54,368 bases of DNA from Deltaproteobacteria bacterium (GTDB lineage: Bacteria > Myxococcota_A > UBA9160 > UBA6930), in NCBI GenBank assembly GCA_002687015.1, contig NYZB01000146.1:1-54368 (forward strand), in the 5' to 3' direction. Numbering within the stretch: position 1 is the first letter of the stretch; each line of letters opens with the position of its first letter. Below the pieces are notes generated by a model. It was given only the letters and a program-made list of their open reading frames with translations. It searched no databases and was not told the origin of the DNA. Shown in pieces: positions 1 to 7,509 of this stretch. A program made the position numbers and the translations under genes.

Positions 1-1520
1 CGCTCGCGCACCCTCCCGCCTGTCCCCAATACGCGGGCCTCGGCTCGGGCCGGGACGGAGCCGCGCAGGGCGAGCTGACCGGCGGGGAAGACTGCCTCTA
101 TCTGAACGTGTTCGCGCCCGCGTGGCCTCCGGACGCCGTGCCTTCGGGCGGTGCCCGGGTGCCCGTGCTCTTCTGGATCCACGGCGGAGGCAACTCGATC
201 GGCGACGCCGCACCCTACGACGGAAGCCGGCTGGCCACGGAGCACGGCGTGGTCGTCGTGGCCCTGCACTACCGGCTCGGACCTCTCGGCTGGCTGCACC
301 ATCCCGCGCTGGCCCAGGGCGGGACGCCCGCGGACGCATCGGGGAACTACGGGACCCTCGACCAGATCGAAGCGCTGCGCTTCGTGCGCGACCACATCTC
401 CGCGTTCGGGGGCGACCCCGGCAACGTGACGATCTTCGGCGAGTCGGCGGGCGGCCGGAACGTCTACACGCTGATGCTCTCGCCGCTCGCGAAGGGGCTC
501 TTCCACCGCGGGATCGCGCAGAGTGGAAGCGCCGGGCTGACGCCGACCGACGAAGCCGGGCAGGCGCTCGGCCGCGGAGGCCCCGACAACACGGGCCGCA
601 AGATCGTGGCGCGGCTCGTGCCGGAGGCACCGGCCGACGACCTCGCAGCGGTCGCGGCGGCGCTACGCGAGAAGACCCCGCAGCAGGTCTTCGAGGCCGT
701 CACGGGTGAGCGGCAGATGGGGATGGTCCGCTCGCCGCAGATCTTCGCCGACGGGCAGGTGCTTCCGGCGTCGACCGCGATCGAGGCGCTGGCGGCCGGA
801 AGCTACAACCAGGTCCCCTTCATCAGTGGCACGAACCGAGACGAGTCGAAGCTCTTCTTCTCCACCAACCCGGAGCTGGTCCACTGGTGGTTCGGCCTTC
901 CCTGGGGCGTGCGCGACGCCGTCGCGTACGAGCGCATCAACGACTACGCGAGCCGGTTCTGGAAGCTCCGCGCGGTCGACGAGCCGCTCCGCCACATGCG
1001 CGCGGTACAGGGGCCCAGCGTCTACGGGTATCGCTTCGATTGGGATGAGGAGCCGAGCTTCCTGTGGCTCGACTTCGCGGAGCTCCTGGGCGCCGCTCAT
1101 GCCCTCGAGATCCCCTTCGTGTTCGGGGGCTTCCGCCTCGGTCGGCTGACCCGCTTCGTCTTCGACGAGAAGGGCGCGGCGAGCCGTGAGGAGCTCGGGC
1201 GTCGGATGCGCTCCTACTGGGTGCACTTCGCGCGCACGGGCGACCCGCGGCGGGGCGTCGACGGGGACCTGCCCGCCTGGGCGCCCTGGAGTGCCGAGCC
1301 CGGCGCGGACCGGATGATCGTGTTCGACACCGAAAGAGATGGCGGCATCCGCATGACTCCTGAGGAGCTCACGCAGCCGGCCCTGATCGCGCAGATCGCA
1401 GCGGACCCGCGCTTCGAGACTTCGGAGGACCGCTGCATCGTCCTGCGCGACGCGCGTGGACCGGAAGGTCGGCTCACGGAAGCGGAGGTCGCGGCCGGCG
1501 GTTGCACGCCGACTCCCTAG
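1..1520 (+). CDS. Type-B carboxylesterase/lipase, 5' end outside window
   Basis: Carboxylesterase family (alpha/beta hydrolase; hydrolysis of carboxylic esters), about 505 residues visible. The reading frame is open from base 3 to the window edge, and the family signature EDCLYLNVFAP is encoded at about 87-119, so a GTG at 108 is not the real start and the N-terminus lies upstream. The catalytic triad is readable: Ser in FGESAGG (codon 444-446), Glu in NRDES (codon about 843), and His in AAHALEIPFVFG (codon 1098-1100). The usual residues after the nucleophile (GESAGAxS) are replaced by GESAGGRN. The gene is convergent with the diiron gene, with a small hairpin between them. The family call is firm; the substrate is unknown. 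Confidence 0.92.
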   Translation, partial: LAHPPACPQYAGLGSGRDGAAQGELTGGEDCLYLNVFAPAWPPDAVPSGGARVPVLFWIHGGGNSIGDAAPYDGSRLATEHGVVVVALHYRLGPLGWLHHPALAQGGTPADASGNYGTLDQIEALRFVRDHISAFGGDPGNVTIFGESAGGRNVYTLMLSPLAKGLFHRGIAQSGSAGLTPTDEAGQALGRGGPDNTGRKIVARLVPEAPADDLAAVAAALREKTPQQVFEAVTGERQMGMVRSPQIFADGQVLPASTAIEALAAGSYNQVPFISGTNRDESKLFFSTNPELVHWWFGLPWGVRDAVAYERINDYASRFWKLRAVDEPLRHMRAVQGPSVYGYRFDWDEEPSFLWLDFAELLGAAHALEIPFVFGGFRLGRLTRFVFDEKGAASREELGRRMRSYWVHFARTGDPRRGVDGDLPAWAPWSAEPGADRMIVFDTERDGGIRMTPEELTQPALIAQIAADPRFETSEDRCIVLRDARGPEGRLTEAEVAAGGCTPTP

Positions 1521-1524
1521 CGTC

Positions 1525-1545
1525 CGAGGGCCGGAGCTCCCCTCG
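1525..1545. terminator. Inverted repeat between convergent genes
   Basis: CGAGGG (1525-1530) pairs with CCCTCG (1540-1545) around a 9-base loop, placed between the stop of the esterase and the stop of the convergent diiron gene. There is no T-tract, so a termination role is inferred from position. Confidence 0.35.
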
Positions 1546-1553
1546 CCAATCAG

Positions 1554-2528
1554 TCAGTCGGTCAGGCCCACCTCCTGGTACTTGTGCCGGGTCCGATCGG
1601 TGATCAGACCGATCCGTTCGAGCTGGGGATAGGCGTGGTCGCGGAAGGGGTTCGGCTGGGCCTTCAGGGCTTCCGGATCGCTCATCCTCGAGACGATCTC
1701 GGAGTTCGCCTTCTCGGGATCGATACCGACGTCGATGTAGATCTGCTGAAGGGGGTCGACCCACTTCTTGCCCTGCTTCTCTTCCATCAGCCCGTTGGTC
1801 GCGAGAATCGTCATCGCCGTCCAGGCAAAATCCTCGAGGCGGTCGCGGTCGGGCTCGTTCATCTTCGGGATCTCGTCCTTCATGTAGATCAGCCCGTAGG
1901 ACACGTGCCGCGCCTCGTCCTGGGAGGTGAGCTCGAAGACCTTGCGCAGCACCTCGTCGCCCGTGATCTCGAGCATCTTCTTGAACGACCCCATCGCGAT
2001 GCTCTCCGCGATGACCTGCATGCCGATGCACTTCATCTGCCAGAGATCCGCCGTCAGCACGGCATTGATCAACGCCGTGAGTCCGGGCATGGCCGGGTAG
2101 ATCCGGTCCAGGCGCTGGATGTAGCGGTGGAAGACCTCGACGTGGCGCGCCTCGTCGATCACCTGGGTGGACGCGTAGAGCTTGCCGTCCATGTCCGGCA
2201 CCACCTCGACGAGCTGGCCGCACAGCATCATCGCACCCTGCTCGCCGTGCAGGAAGTTGGAGAGCATGTGGGCCGAGCGCTTCTTCGCGAGCTCGATCTG
2301 CTTCTCCGTCGGGAGCGCCTTCACGAAGTCGAAGGGCTCGACGCCCGGGTCGTTCATCATGTCTCCAACCTGGGCCGGGTCGGTCTCGATCTCCCACGGG
2401 ATGTCCGTGGCCGCGTTCCACTGCTCTCTCTTGGCCACCTCGTAGAGATCGCGAAGCGCCTTGATGTTCACGTCGTAGTCGTAACGCCAGAGTGCCGTCA
2501 CCGTGGTGTCGATCGTGTCGAAGTTCAT
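1554..2528 (-). CDS. Ferritin-like diiron protein
   Basis: 324 residues. The protein shows the full carboxylate-bridged diiron ligand set of the ferritin-like/RNR-R2-like superfamily: Glu96, then DEARH (Glu126, His129), Glu175, and a second DEARH (Glu205, His208). Helical regions surround each motif. Such proteins activate O2 for oxidation, hydroxylation or N-oxygenation, or act as oxidases; the substrate cannot be read from sequence. Start ATG at 2528 has GGAGAG/GGAAGG just upstream. It stands alone behind an unusually AT-rich leader containing a perfect 6-2-6 palindrome, which suggests dedicated regulation. An AurF-type N-oxygenase or an R2-like oxidase is possible; I see no signal peptide. 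Confidence 0.8.
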   Translation of the reverse strand: MNFDTIDTTVTALWRYDYDVNIKALRDLYEVAKREQWNAATDIPWEIETDPAQVGDMMNDPGVEPFDFVKALPTEKQIELAKKRSAHMLSNFLHGEQGAMMLCGQLVEVVPDMDGKLYASTQVIDEARHVEVFHRYIQRLDRIYPAMPGLTALINAVLTADLWQMKCIGMQVIAESIAMGSFKKMLEITGDEVLRKVFELTSQDEARHVSYGLIYMKDEIPKMNEPDRDRLEDFAWTAMTILATNGLMEEKQGKKWVDPLQQIYIDVGIDPEKANSEIVSRMSDPEALKAQPNPFRDHAYPQLERIGLITDRTRHKYQEVGLTD

Positions 2529-2627
2529 GTCCTTCCACTCTCCTCTCTCATCGAGGTGGGATCCGCCGGCATGGCAGCTCCAGCCGAGCGGGCGGATCGG
2601 GCCCCGTCCCCGGTCGGCGGCGTTTCT

Positions 2628-2657
2628 TGTATATCATGCCAATGGTAGAGATGTCTC
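2628..2657 (-). promoter_or_regulatory. Candidate promoter of the diiron gene
   Basis: On the minus strand GAGACA (2652-2657) and TATACA (2628-2633) lie 18 bases apart within an AT-rich pocket (about 2620-2725) that contrasts with the GC-rich surroundings. This would give a leader of roughly 95 bases before the ATG at 2528. Assignment is by eye and tentative. Confidence 0.3.
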
Positions 2658-2659
2658 TA
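2646..2659. promoter_or_regulatory. Perfect palindrome, candidate operator
   Basis: TAGAGA-TG-TCTCTA is a perfect 6-bp inverted repeat with a 2-base centre. It overlaps the candidate -35 element of the diiron gene, where a repressor would block transcription. No regulator gene is adjacent. Confidence 0.35.
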
Positions 2660-2807
2660 TTTTTAGAGGATTATCCAGAATTTTCCGAGGAGAGCGAAGG
2701 AAAACACCCTCTATTTCAGCTAGTTGCGTCCGCCACACCCTGACGACCCGTGGGGCGAGGCCCATGGGCCAGCCCCCACCTCGTCGTCTCCAGGGAAGCG
2801 CGGCCCA

Positions 2808-4529
2808 CTAGCGGTACATCGGCCAGAGATCCACACCCGATGGACCCTGGCCGACGGCGACCGGGCGCACCTGGATGGTCGAGTACATCTCCGCCCAGAT
2901 CTCGACGTCGAAATCGAAATGGACACCGGTGCGGTTCAGCAGCGGAGCTCGGGTGATCTCCCAGCCCGTCCATCCGAGGGAATCGATCTCTTCGACGTAG
3001 AAGTCGATGATCTCCCATCCATCGTCGAGGAAGAGGCTGTGCGAGCTGGAGGTCTCCTTCTGGCCGACGAAGCACAAGGGGCCTCCGCGGTCGGTGCCGC
3101 TCATCCAGGCCTCGCAGTGCACCGTGTTGGGAGGAAACCGGAAGGTGCGCAGCACCAGGTGTGGCTGGAAGGTGACCGAGCGGGTGGCTTCCTGGCCGGC
3201 ATGATTGCGAAGCGTCAGCAGGGCGGTTCCTCCCACCACGCCGCTGATGTCCTCGAAGGTCCCGGCGACGTAGCCGTCGGTCCACTCCGTGATCGAGAGG
3301 TCGAAGCTCTCTCCGCTCTCGAGGCGCATCTGGACCGTGCCATTCCTCTCGCTGAGAAAGTGGCTTCCCTCGATGACCAGGAGGAGCCCCGGCTCCACGG
3401 TGTCGTCCGACAGGCGGTCGATCCGGGGTATCAGGGAATCCGGGTCGGGCTGGATCCGGATCTCCTCCGAGGGCCCGGTGTCGTAACCGTTCGGCTTCAC
3501 CCAGACGAAACCGCTCGCTTCACTCTCGCCGACCCGAGCTGCAATGCTCTCGGTGAGCGTGGCGGTGATTCGGCCGTCGCTCCAGCTGGCGATGTCGCAG
3601 TACTCGAGGTCCCTCCCTACGTAGACTCCGACGCGCCCCTGCGCCGCCCCGAACTCACTGCCCGAGATCACGAGTGAAGTTCCGATTCGCACCGGGGAGG
3701 GGCTCACAGATGTGATGCGTCCAGGCGCTCCCTCGGCAGGGGGTCGAGGCGGTGCCAGGGCCGAAGACGTGCGGTCGCGGATCGTGCGCCCGGCGCTCGG
3801 CAGCCGGGCCTTGGCCCGAACCAGCATGGTCTCGGCTTGATTCCGCTTCTGGCTCCGCAGCTTCACCCGCTGCGTGTCCAGCTCCTTCTTCCGGGCCTCC
3901 AGTGCGGCCAGGCTTCGGCTCGCGCCCTTCGTCTTCTTCCCCTGGTCGTTGGCGAGGAGGGTGCGGAGCCGTGCTTCGGCAGGTGAGCCCTTCAGGCCCC
4001 TGCGCAGCTCCTGCAGCTCTGCCTGGGAGAGCTGCTTCTCCTCGAAGGTGGCGCGCACCTCCTCCAGGGAGCCGGCCGAGCTGAGCCGATCGAGGAAGCG
4101 CCCGATCTCGGGGCTTGCCTGGACCGACGTGCCCTTCGTGCCGGGCCTTCCGAAGCTGCCCGGGGCCTTCGTGTCGCCGCGCGTCCCTGGACCCGAAGGC
4201 GTCGGCGGACGGATCCGTTCGGCACCTGCCCCGCTCCGCGGCGGCTCGACCTTCCGCTTGGGATCCGCCTTCTGGGGAGGAGGCGTCGGCTTCTGCCGAG
4301 CCCGCTTGGTGTCCCTGACCTTCGGCAGCTCGGGTGCAGGGGCCTGCTTCTTGGAGCCGGGCTCGGGAGCGTCTCCCACGGTGGCCTTCTCGGAGGTCTG
4401 GACCTGCTCCGATTTCGTTTCCTTGGGATCGCTCTTCTCGCCCACGCCAGCAGCAGGGCCCGACACGAACATGAACATGGCAAGTGCACCCATCGCCGCG
4501 ATGAGCCTCGACGGCTTCCGAAACACCAT
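2808..4529 (-). CDS. Secreted protein with two IPT/TIG-like domains
   Basis: 573 residues, function unknown. A basic N-terminus and hydrophobic stretch (IAAMGALAMFMFVSGPAAG) form a signal peptide. Residues about 30-150 are Lys/Pro/Ala-rich and low-complexity. A charged helical stretch follows, with many Arg, Lys and Glu (about 155-250). Then come two Ig-like IPT/TIG-type repeats, one with 'ITSVSPSPVRIGTSLVISG' and one with 'PRIDRLSDDTVEPGLLLVI', each followed by WSDGRI or WTDGYV. The last ~120 residues are unrecognised. I chose the ATG at 4529 rather than a TTG 12 bases upstream because GGAG sits about 8 bases before the ATG. It probably acts at the cell surface or in the periplasm. It is divergent from the CARDB protein, and both may belong to one envelope system. 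Confidence 0.72.
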   Translation of the reverse strand: MVFRKPSRLIAAMGALAMFMFVSGPAAGVGEKSDPKETKSEQVQTSEKATVGDAPEPGSKKQAPAPELPKVRDTKRARQKPTPPPQKADPKRKVEPPRSGAGAERIRPPTPSGPGTRGDTKAPGSFGRPGTKGTSVQASPEIGRFLDRLSSAGSLEEVRATFEEKQLSQAELQELRRGLKGSPAEARLRTLLANDQGKKTKGASRSLAALEARKKELDTQRVKLRSQKRNQAETMLVRAKARLPSAGRTIRDRTSSALAPPRPPAEGAPGRITSVSPSPVRIGTSLVISGSEFGAAQGRVGVYVGRDLEYCDIASWSDGRITATLTESIAARVGESEASGFVWVKPNGYDTGPSEEIRIQPDPDSLIPRIDRLSDDTVEPGLLLVIEGSHFLSERNGTVQMRLESGESFDLSITEWTDGYVAGTFEDISGVVGGTALLTLRNHAGQEATRSVTFQPHLVLRTFRFPPNTVHCEAWMSGTDRGGPLCFVGQKETSSSHSLFLDDGWEIIDFYVEEIDSLGWTGWEITRAPLLNRTGVHFDFDVEIWAEMYSTIQVRPVAVGQGPSGVDLWPMYR

Positions 4530-5046
4530 GGTGATCTCCAATGAAGCGTGGATGGAATCTCGGGCTCCGATACGGGTAGGCCGAAGATTCCCATCTCGTT
4601 GGAACGCCAGTACTCCTCTTGGGTCAGTTCGAAGCGAGCGTCTTCAGCGTTGCACAGAGCGCGTGCTCTTCCTTGCCGGCACCGAAGCCTTCCATCGTCC
4701 GCGCGCTTCCTCTTCCCGCCCCGCCAGGTTGCAGGTGAGCGGGAGTGACCCTCCCGCGGCGAGTTTGCTACTTCGCCGCGCTCATGCAAGCAAATGCGGG
4801 TGTCTCATTGCCGACACTTGCCTGCTTCCGATCTTCCTTGAGTTGGTTCCCAAGGCCTCGCCAACATTCATCTTCGCGGTGTTGTTCAAGGGTGCATCAC
4901 GTGTTCATTCAAGGCGGGAATATGGCGACACCGTGAGGCAGATAGTCGCATCGCGATGACACCGCAAACGGTAGAGAAGGGTCTTGTCCTTCACTCTCAT
5001 GAATGCGACAACCACGGAGTCGCCAAGGCCGTGCTGGAGGCAGGGG
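4530..5046. other. Divergent intergenic region, about 0.5 kb
   Basis: It separates the IPT/TIG gene (minus) from the CARDB gene (plus) and must hold both promoters. It is less GC-rich than its surroundings from about 4780 to 4980. It has a weak inverted repeat GTGTC-N8-GACAC near 4800. I see no RNA gene or convincing reading frame. A short minus-strand frame around 4570-4660 has plausible residue composition but no start context. Confidence 0.4.
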
Positions 5047-6093
5047 ATGCAGAGAAAGACGAGCCGGGTCGCGTTTCCCGCCGTGGGTCTCCTCGCGTTG
5101 CTCGTGCTTTCCGCGGCGAGCGGAAGCCATGCAAAGCCGGCCGAAGAACCTGGATCCGTCAAGGAGAAGCCGGGTGGCATCAAGTCGCGGGCTCCCGAGA
5201 AGCCCGACTCGGCCAAGAAGGCACGAACCGCCAAGCCGGATCTCGTGATCACCCGGTTCGGCAGCTCCAGGTCGACGCTTCGAACGGGAGAACGGGTCAA
5301 GCTACAAGCCGTCGTCAGCAATGCGGGATCCCGGAGGGTCGTCAACGCTTCCGTGGTCTTCTACCTCGGCGACAAGCCGATCGGGGAGGAGAAGCGGGTC
5401 ACGCTCGGCGCGAAGGAATCCTCCCAGATCGTCACTTCCTTCGTGCCGACCCGGAGCGGTCGTTTCGAGATCCGGGTTCGCGCCGACCCCAGCAGCGCAA
5501 TCGACGAAGCGAACGAACGAAACAACATCGCCAGAACGACGGTCATCGTGACCAAGGCTCCGGAGCAGCGACTCCGTCGTGGTGGGCCCGGCGACCGGAA
5601 GCTGAAGCCGAAGGGCTCCGTCGCCAGGAGCGGCGCCAGGGAAGCGCCGCCCGGCGAGCTTCCCCCGGTGGAGCTCCGGACCCGAGGGCTCGGCTTCACG
5701 GGAAGCGGTGCGGAAGAGCGCGTCTTCGGCGAGTTCTCTCCCAGGAGCTTCTCGACCGACCCGCTCGGCTTCGTGGGGAGCGGCGCGGAGGAACGCGTTC
5801 TTGGGGAGTTCACTCCGATCCGGATCTCGACGACCCGGCTCGGCTTCACCGGAAGCCACGTCGAAGAAGCCGCCATCGAAGAGCCCTCTCCTGAAGGGTT
5901 CTCGACCCCTCCGCTCGGCTTCACCGGCAGCGGTGCAGAAGAACGCGTCTTCGGCGAGTTCTCACCGGTCCGGTTCTCCACGCTGCCGCTGGGCTTCTCC
6001 GGCAGCGGTGCCGAAGAACGGGTTCTCGGCGAGTTCTCGCCGGTTCGCATCTCACCAGCCCCGCTCGGCTTCACCGGGAGTGGGAATGAATAG
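5047..6093 (+). CDS. Secreted CARDB-domain protein with 25-residue tandem repeats
   Basis: 348 residues. An N-terminal signal peptide (hydrophobic VAFPAVGLLALLVLSAASG) is followed by a Lys/Pro-rich linker. A CARDB-type beta-sandwich (about residues 60-170) starts at 'KPDLVITRFG' and includes 'IDEANERNNIARTTV', the hallmark E.NN.A of the family. The C-terminal ~135 residues are five tandem 25-residue units plus a partial sixth, core LGFTGSGAEERVFGEFSP. CARDB domains are adhesion-like modules of extracellular proteins; the repeat is unknown to me. Start ATG 5047 has GGAGG six bases upstream, and an in-frame ATG further up lacks this. The stop is 12 bases before the next exported protein, so the two are co-transcribed. 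Confidence 0.78.
   Translation: MQRKTSRVAFPAVGLLALLVLSAASGSHAKPAEEPGSVKEKPGGIKSRAPEKPDSAKKARTAKPDLVITRFGSSRSTLRTGERVKLQAVVSNAGSRRVVNASVVFYLGDKPIGEEKRVTLGAKESSQIVTSFVPTRSGRFEIRVRADPSSAIDEANERNNIARTTVIVTKAPEQRLRRGGPGDRKLKPKGSVARSGAREAPPGELPPVELRTRGLGFTGSGAEERVFGEFSPRSFSTDPLGFVGSGAEERVLGEFTPIRISTTRLGFTGSHVEEAAIEEPSPEGFSTPPLGFTGSGAEERVFGEFSPVRFSTLPLGFSGSGAEERVLGEFSPVRISPAPLGFTGSGNE
5689..6090 (+). repeat. 75-bp coding tandem repeat, five units plus a partial
   Basis: Units begin at 5689, 5764, 5839, 5914 and 5989, each 75 bases, followed by a partial unit from 6064. Each encodes LGFxGSGAEERVxGEF(S/T)P plus a variable six- or seven-residue end. The third unit is the most diverged (SHVEEAAIEEPSP). 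Third-position differences between units indicate the array is not freshly expanded. Confidence 0.9.
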
Positions 6094-6105
6094 CGAGGTA
6101 ACGTC

Positions 6106-6588
6106 ATGACTCTTTCGAGAATCGCCCTGGTGTTGGCCATGGCCCCGCTCGTCGTGGTGGCTCCCTCTTGGGCCGCCGATCCCTCCCCGGAAGCCGTTCG
6201 AGCGACGGGGCCTTCGGCGGACGCGGACTTCACCATCCGGGTTCCCGTCGAAGTTCGAGAGGTGGACCCCGATTTCGAGGACATCGGCGTGGCCTGCACG
6301 GTGGGCAACTCCGGTTCTCCGAGCACGGGCTTCGGGTCGAACGCCACATGGCGACCGCTGTCGGGCGGGTCCTTCGTCGGCACCATCACGGTGCGAGTCG
6401 ACGTCATCGAGGGCAGGGACCCTGCGTTGGTCGACCGCTACTCGTGTCATCTTCAGTTGCGCTCCCCGGGTACGGCCTACGCACGAGTCACCAACTGGTA
6501 TGGCAACAGCGGCGATCTCATGAAGGACTACCACTTTGCCGAGGGGGCAAGCCGGGCGCTGCACACGGGCTGGCAACCGGTTCCCTGA
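6106..6588 (+). CDS. Small predicted exported protein
   Basis: 160 residues, unrecognised. A clear signal peptide (IALVLAMAPLVVVAPSWA, cleavage after AWA-like SWA) precedes a mature part of about 135 residues with two Cys (in GVACTVG and SCHLQL) that could form a disulfide and a beta-rich pattern. 'GTITVRVDVI' resembles beta-sandwich strands. It follows the CARDB protein by 12 bases, so joint expression and a shared surface role are likely. Start ATG 6106 is preceded by GCGAGGTAA. Confidence 0.68.
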   Translation: MTLSRIALVLAMAPLVVVAPSWAADPSPEAVRATGPSADADFTIRVPVEVREVDPDFEDIGVACTVGNSGSPSTGFGSNATWRPLSGGSFVGTITVRVDVIEGRDPALVDRYSCHLQLRSPGTAYARVTNWYGNSGDLMKDYHFAEGASRALHTGWQPVP

Positions 6589-6598
6589 CTCCCTGCTG

Positions 6599-6635
6599 GG
6601 CCGCGAGTGCAGGGGGAAGCGCTCTTCTCGCGGCC
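6599..6635. terminator. 9-bp inverted repeat between convergent genes
   Basis: GGCCGCGAG (6599-6607) and CTCGCGGCC (6627-6635) are perfect complements around a 19-base loop, lying between the stops of the exported protein and the kinase-like gene. Probably a bidirectional terminator or transcript-end stem. Confidence 0.5.
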
Positions 6636-6657
6636 GCCTCGAAATCGAAAGGGGAGG

Positions 6658-7449
6658 CTAGCTCCCGTTTCCGGTCGATCCCGCGGGCCGAGGCGAAGCC
6701 CGACCCTTCGCGAACTCGAAGTTCTCCGTACCGCTGCCCATGGAGAGCGCAACTTCGCCGTTGAAGAGGTAGTCGATCTCTTCGAGAGTCGTCTCCATCG
6801 GATCGATGGCTCGATTCAGCCTTCTCCTCACGAGCCTCTTGAAGTCGATGAACACGAGGTCGGCGATTTCGAGATCGGCTCCGAGACGCATCAGTACGTT
6901 CTTCCAATGCAAGTGGCCATGGATGAACCACGCCGTCTCCTGGAACCTGAAGGCGCGAGCGGCTTGATCGAGAATCCTCTCCCTGACTCCATTGCTGATC
7001 AGATTGGAATCGTGGATGTGAGGGCGATACCCAAGGGGCAACAGGTTGAGCTCGAAATAGGACCTTGCGTGGTTCCTTGCGGTGAAGGCAGGGACCGTTC
7101 CCGGCCTCTTGTGGCTTGCCAGGTCTCCGATGATCTCGATGTTCTTGGAGAGAAGAGGGATGCGCTTCCGGACGATCTGGAGTCCGGATTCGTGTTCGTA
7201 GACCTCGAGAGCTCGAAGGCGAAACGGACCTCTTGCGAAGGCCGGATACCGGCGCCTGATGGATCTCGTCGGCAATCTCTCGAAGGCCCCGGCTGGGCCC
7301 CCTCGTCGAAGCCCATGCCTTGCCAGGTCGGCTGCGATCGCCTCGATTCCTGGGAGCTCCCAGAGCGGAATGCCGGAGTCCAGCAATTCGACGTACGTGT
7401 CGCTCGATCTTCTCGTCATGGGCCGCCCCCGGCTGGCCCTTTCTTGCAT
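6658..7449 (-). CDS. Protein-kinase-fold protein with altered catalytic loop
   Basis: 263 residues. The C-terminal half resembles the WaaP/APH type of kinase fold: 'WFIHGHLHWKNVLM' (about 175-188) takes the place of the HGDxxxxN catalytic loop and 'LVFIDFKRL' (Asp about 202) that of the metal-binding DFG-like motif. The usual catalytic Asp of HGD is His here, while Asn and the second Asp are kept. If functional, it might phosphorylate a sugar or lipid at the membrane, or be a pseudokinase. Start ATG 7449 has GGGGAG five to six bases upstream; an ATG at 7419 is the alternative. It is 60 bases downstream of the WS/DGAT gene on the same strand. Confidence 0.6.
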   Translation of the reverse strand: MQERASRGRPMTRRSSDTYVELLDSGIPLWELPGIEAIAADLARHGLRRGGPAGAFERLPTRSIRRRYPAFARGPFRLRALEVYEHESGLQIVRKRIPLLSKNIEIIGDLASHKRPGTVPAFTARNHARSYFELNLLPLGYRPHIHDSNLISNGVRERILDQAARAFRFQETAWFIHGHLHWKNVLMRLGADLEIADLVFIDFKRLVRRRLNRAIDPMETTLEEIDYLFNGEVALSMGSGTENFEFAKGRASPRPAGSTGNGS

Positions 7450-7509
7450 AGCAACTCCCCGCACCACTTCACCTCTGCGCGAGGTTTCGCGGTGCTTCGT
7501 CCCGTACCG

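Noticed and set aside
2492-2811. Small plus-strand frames over the AT-rich leader of the diiron gene
   Set aside because: No homology or start context; the region is better explained as promoter DNA.
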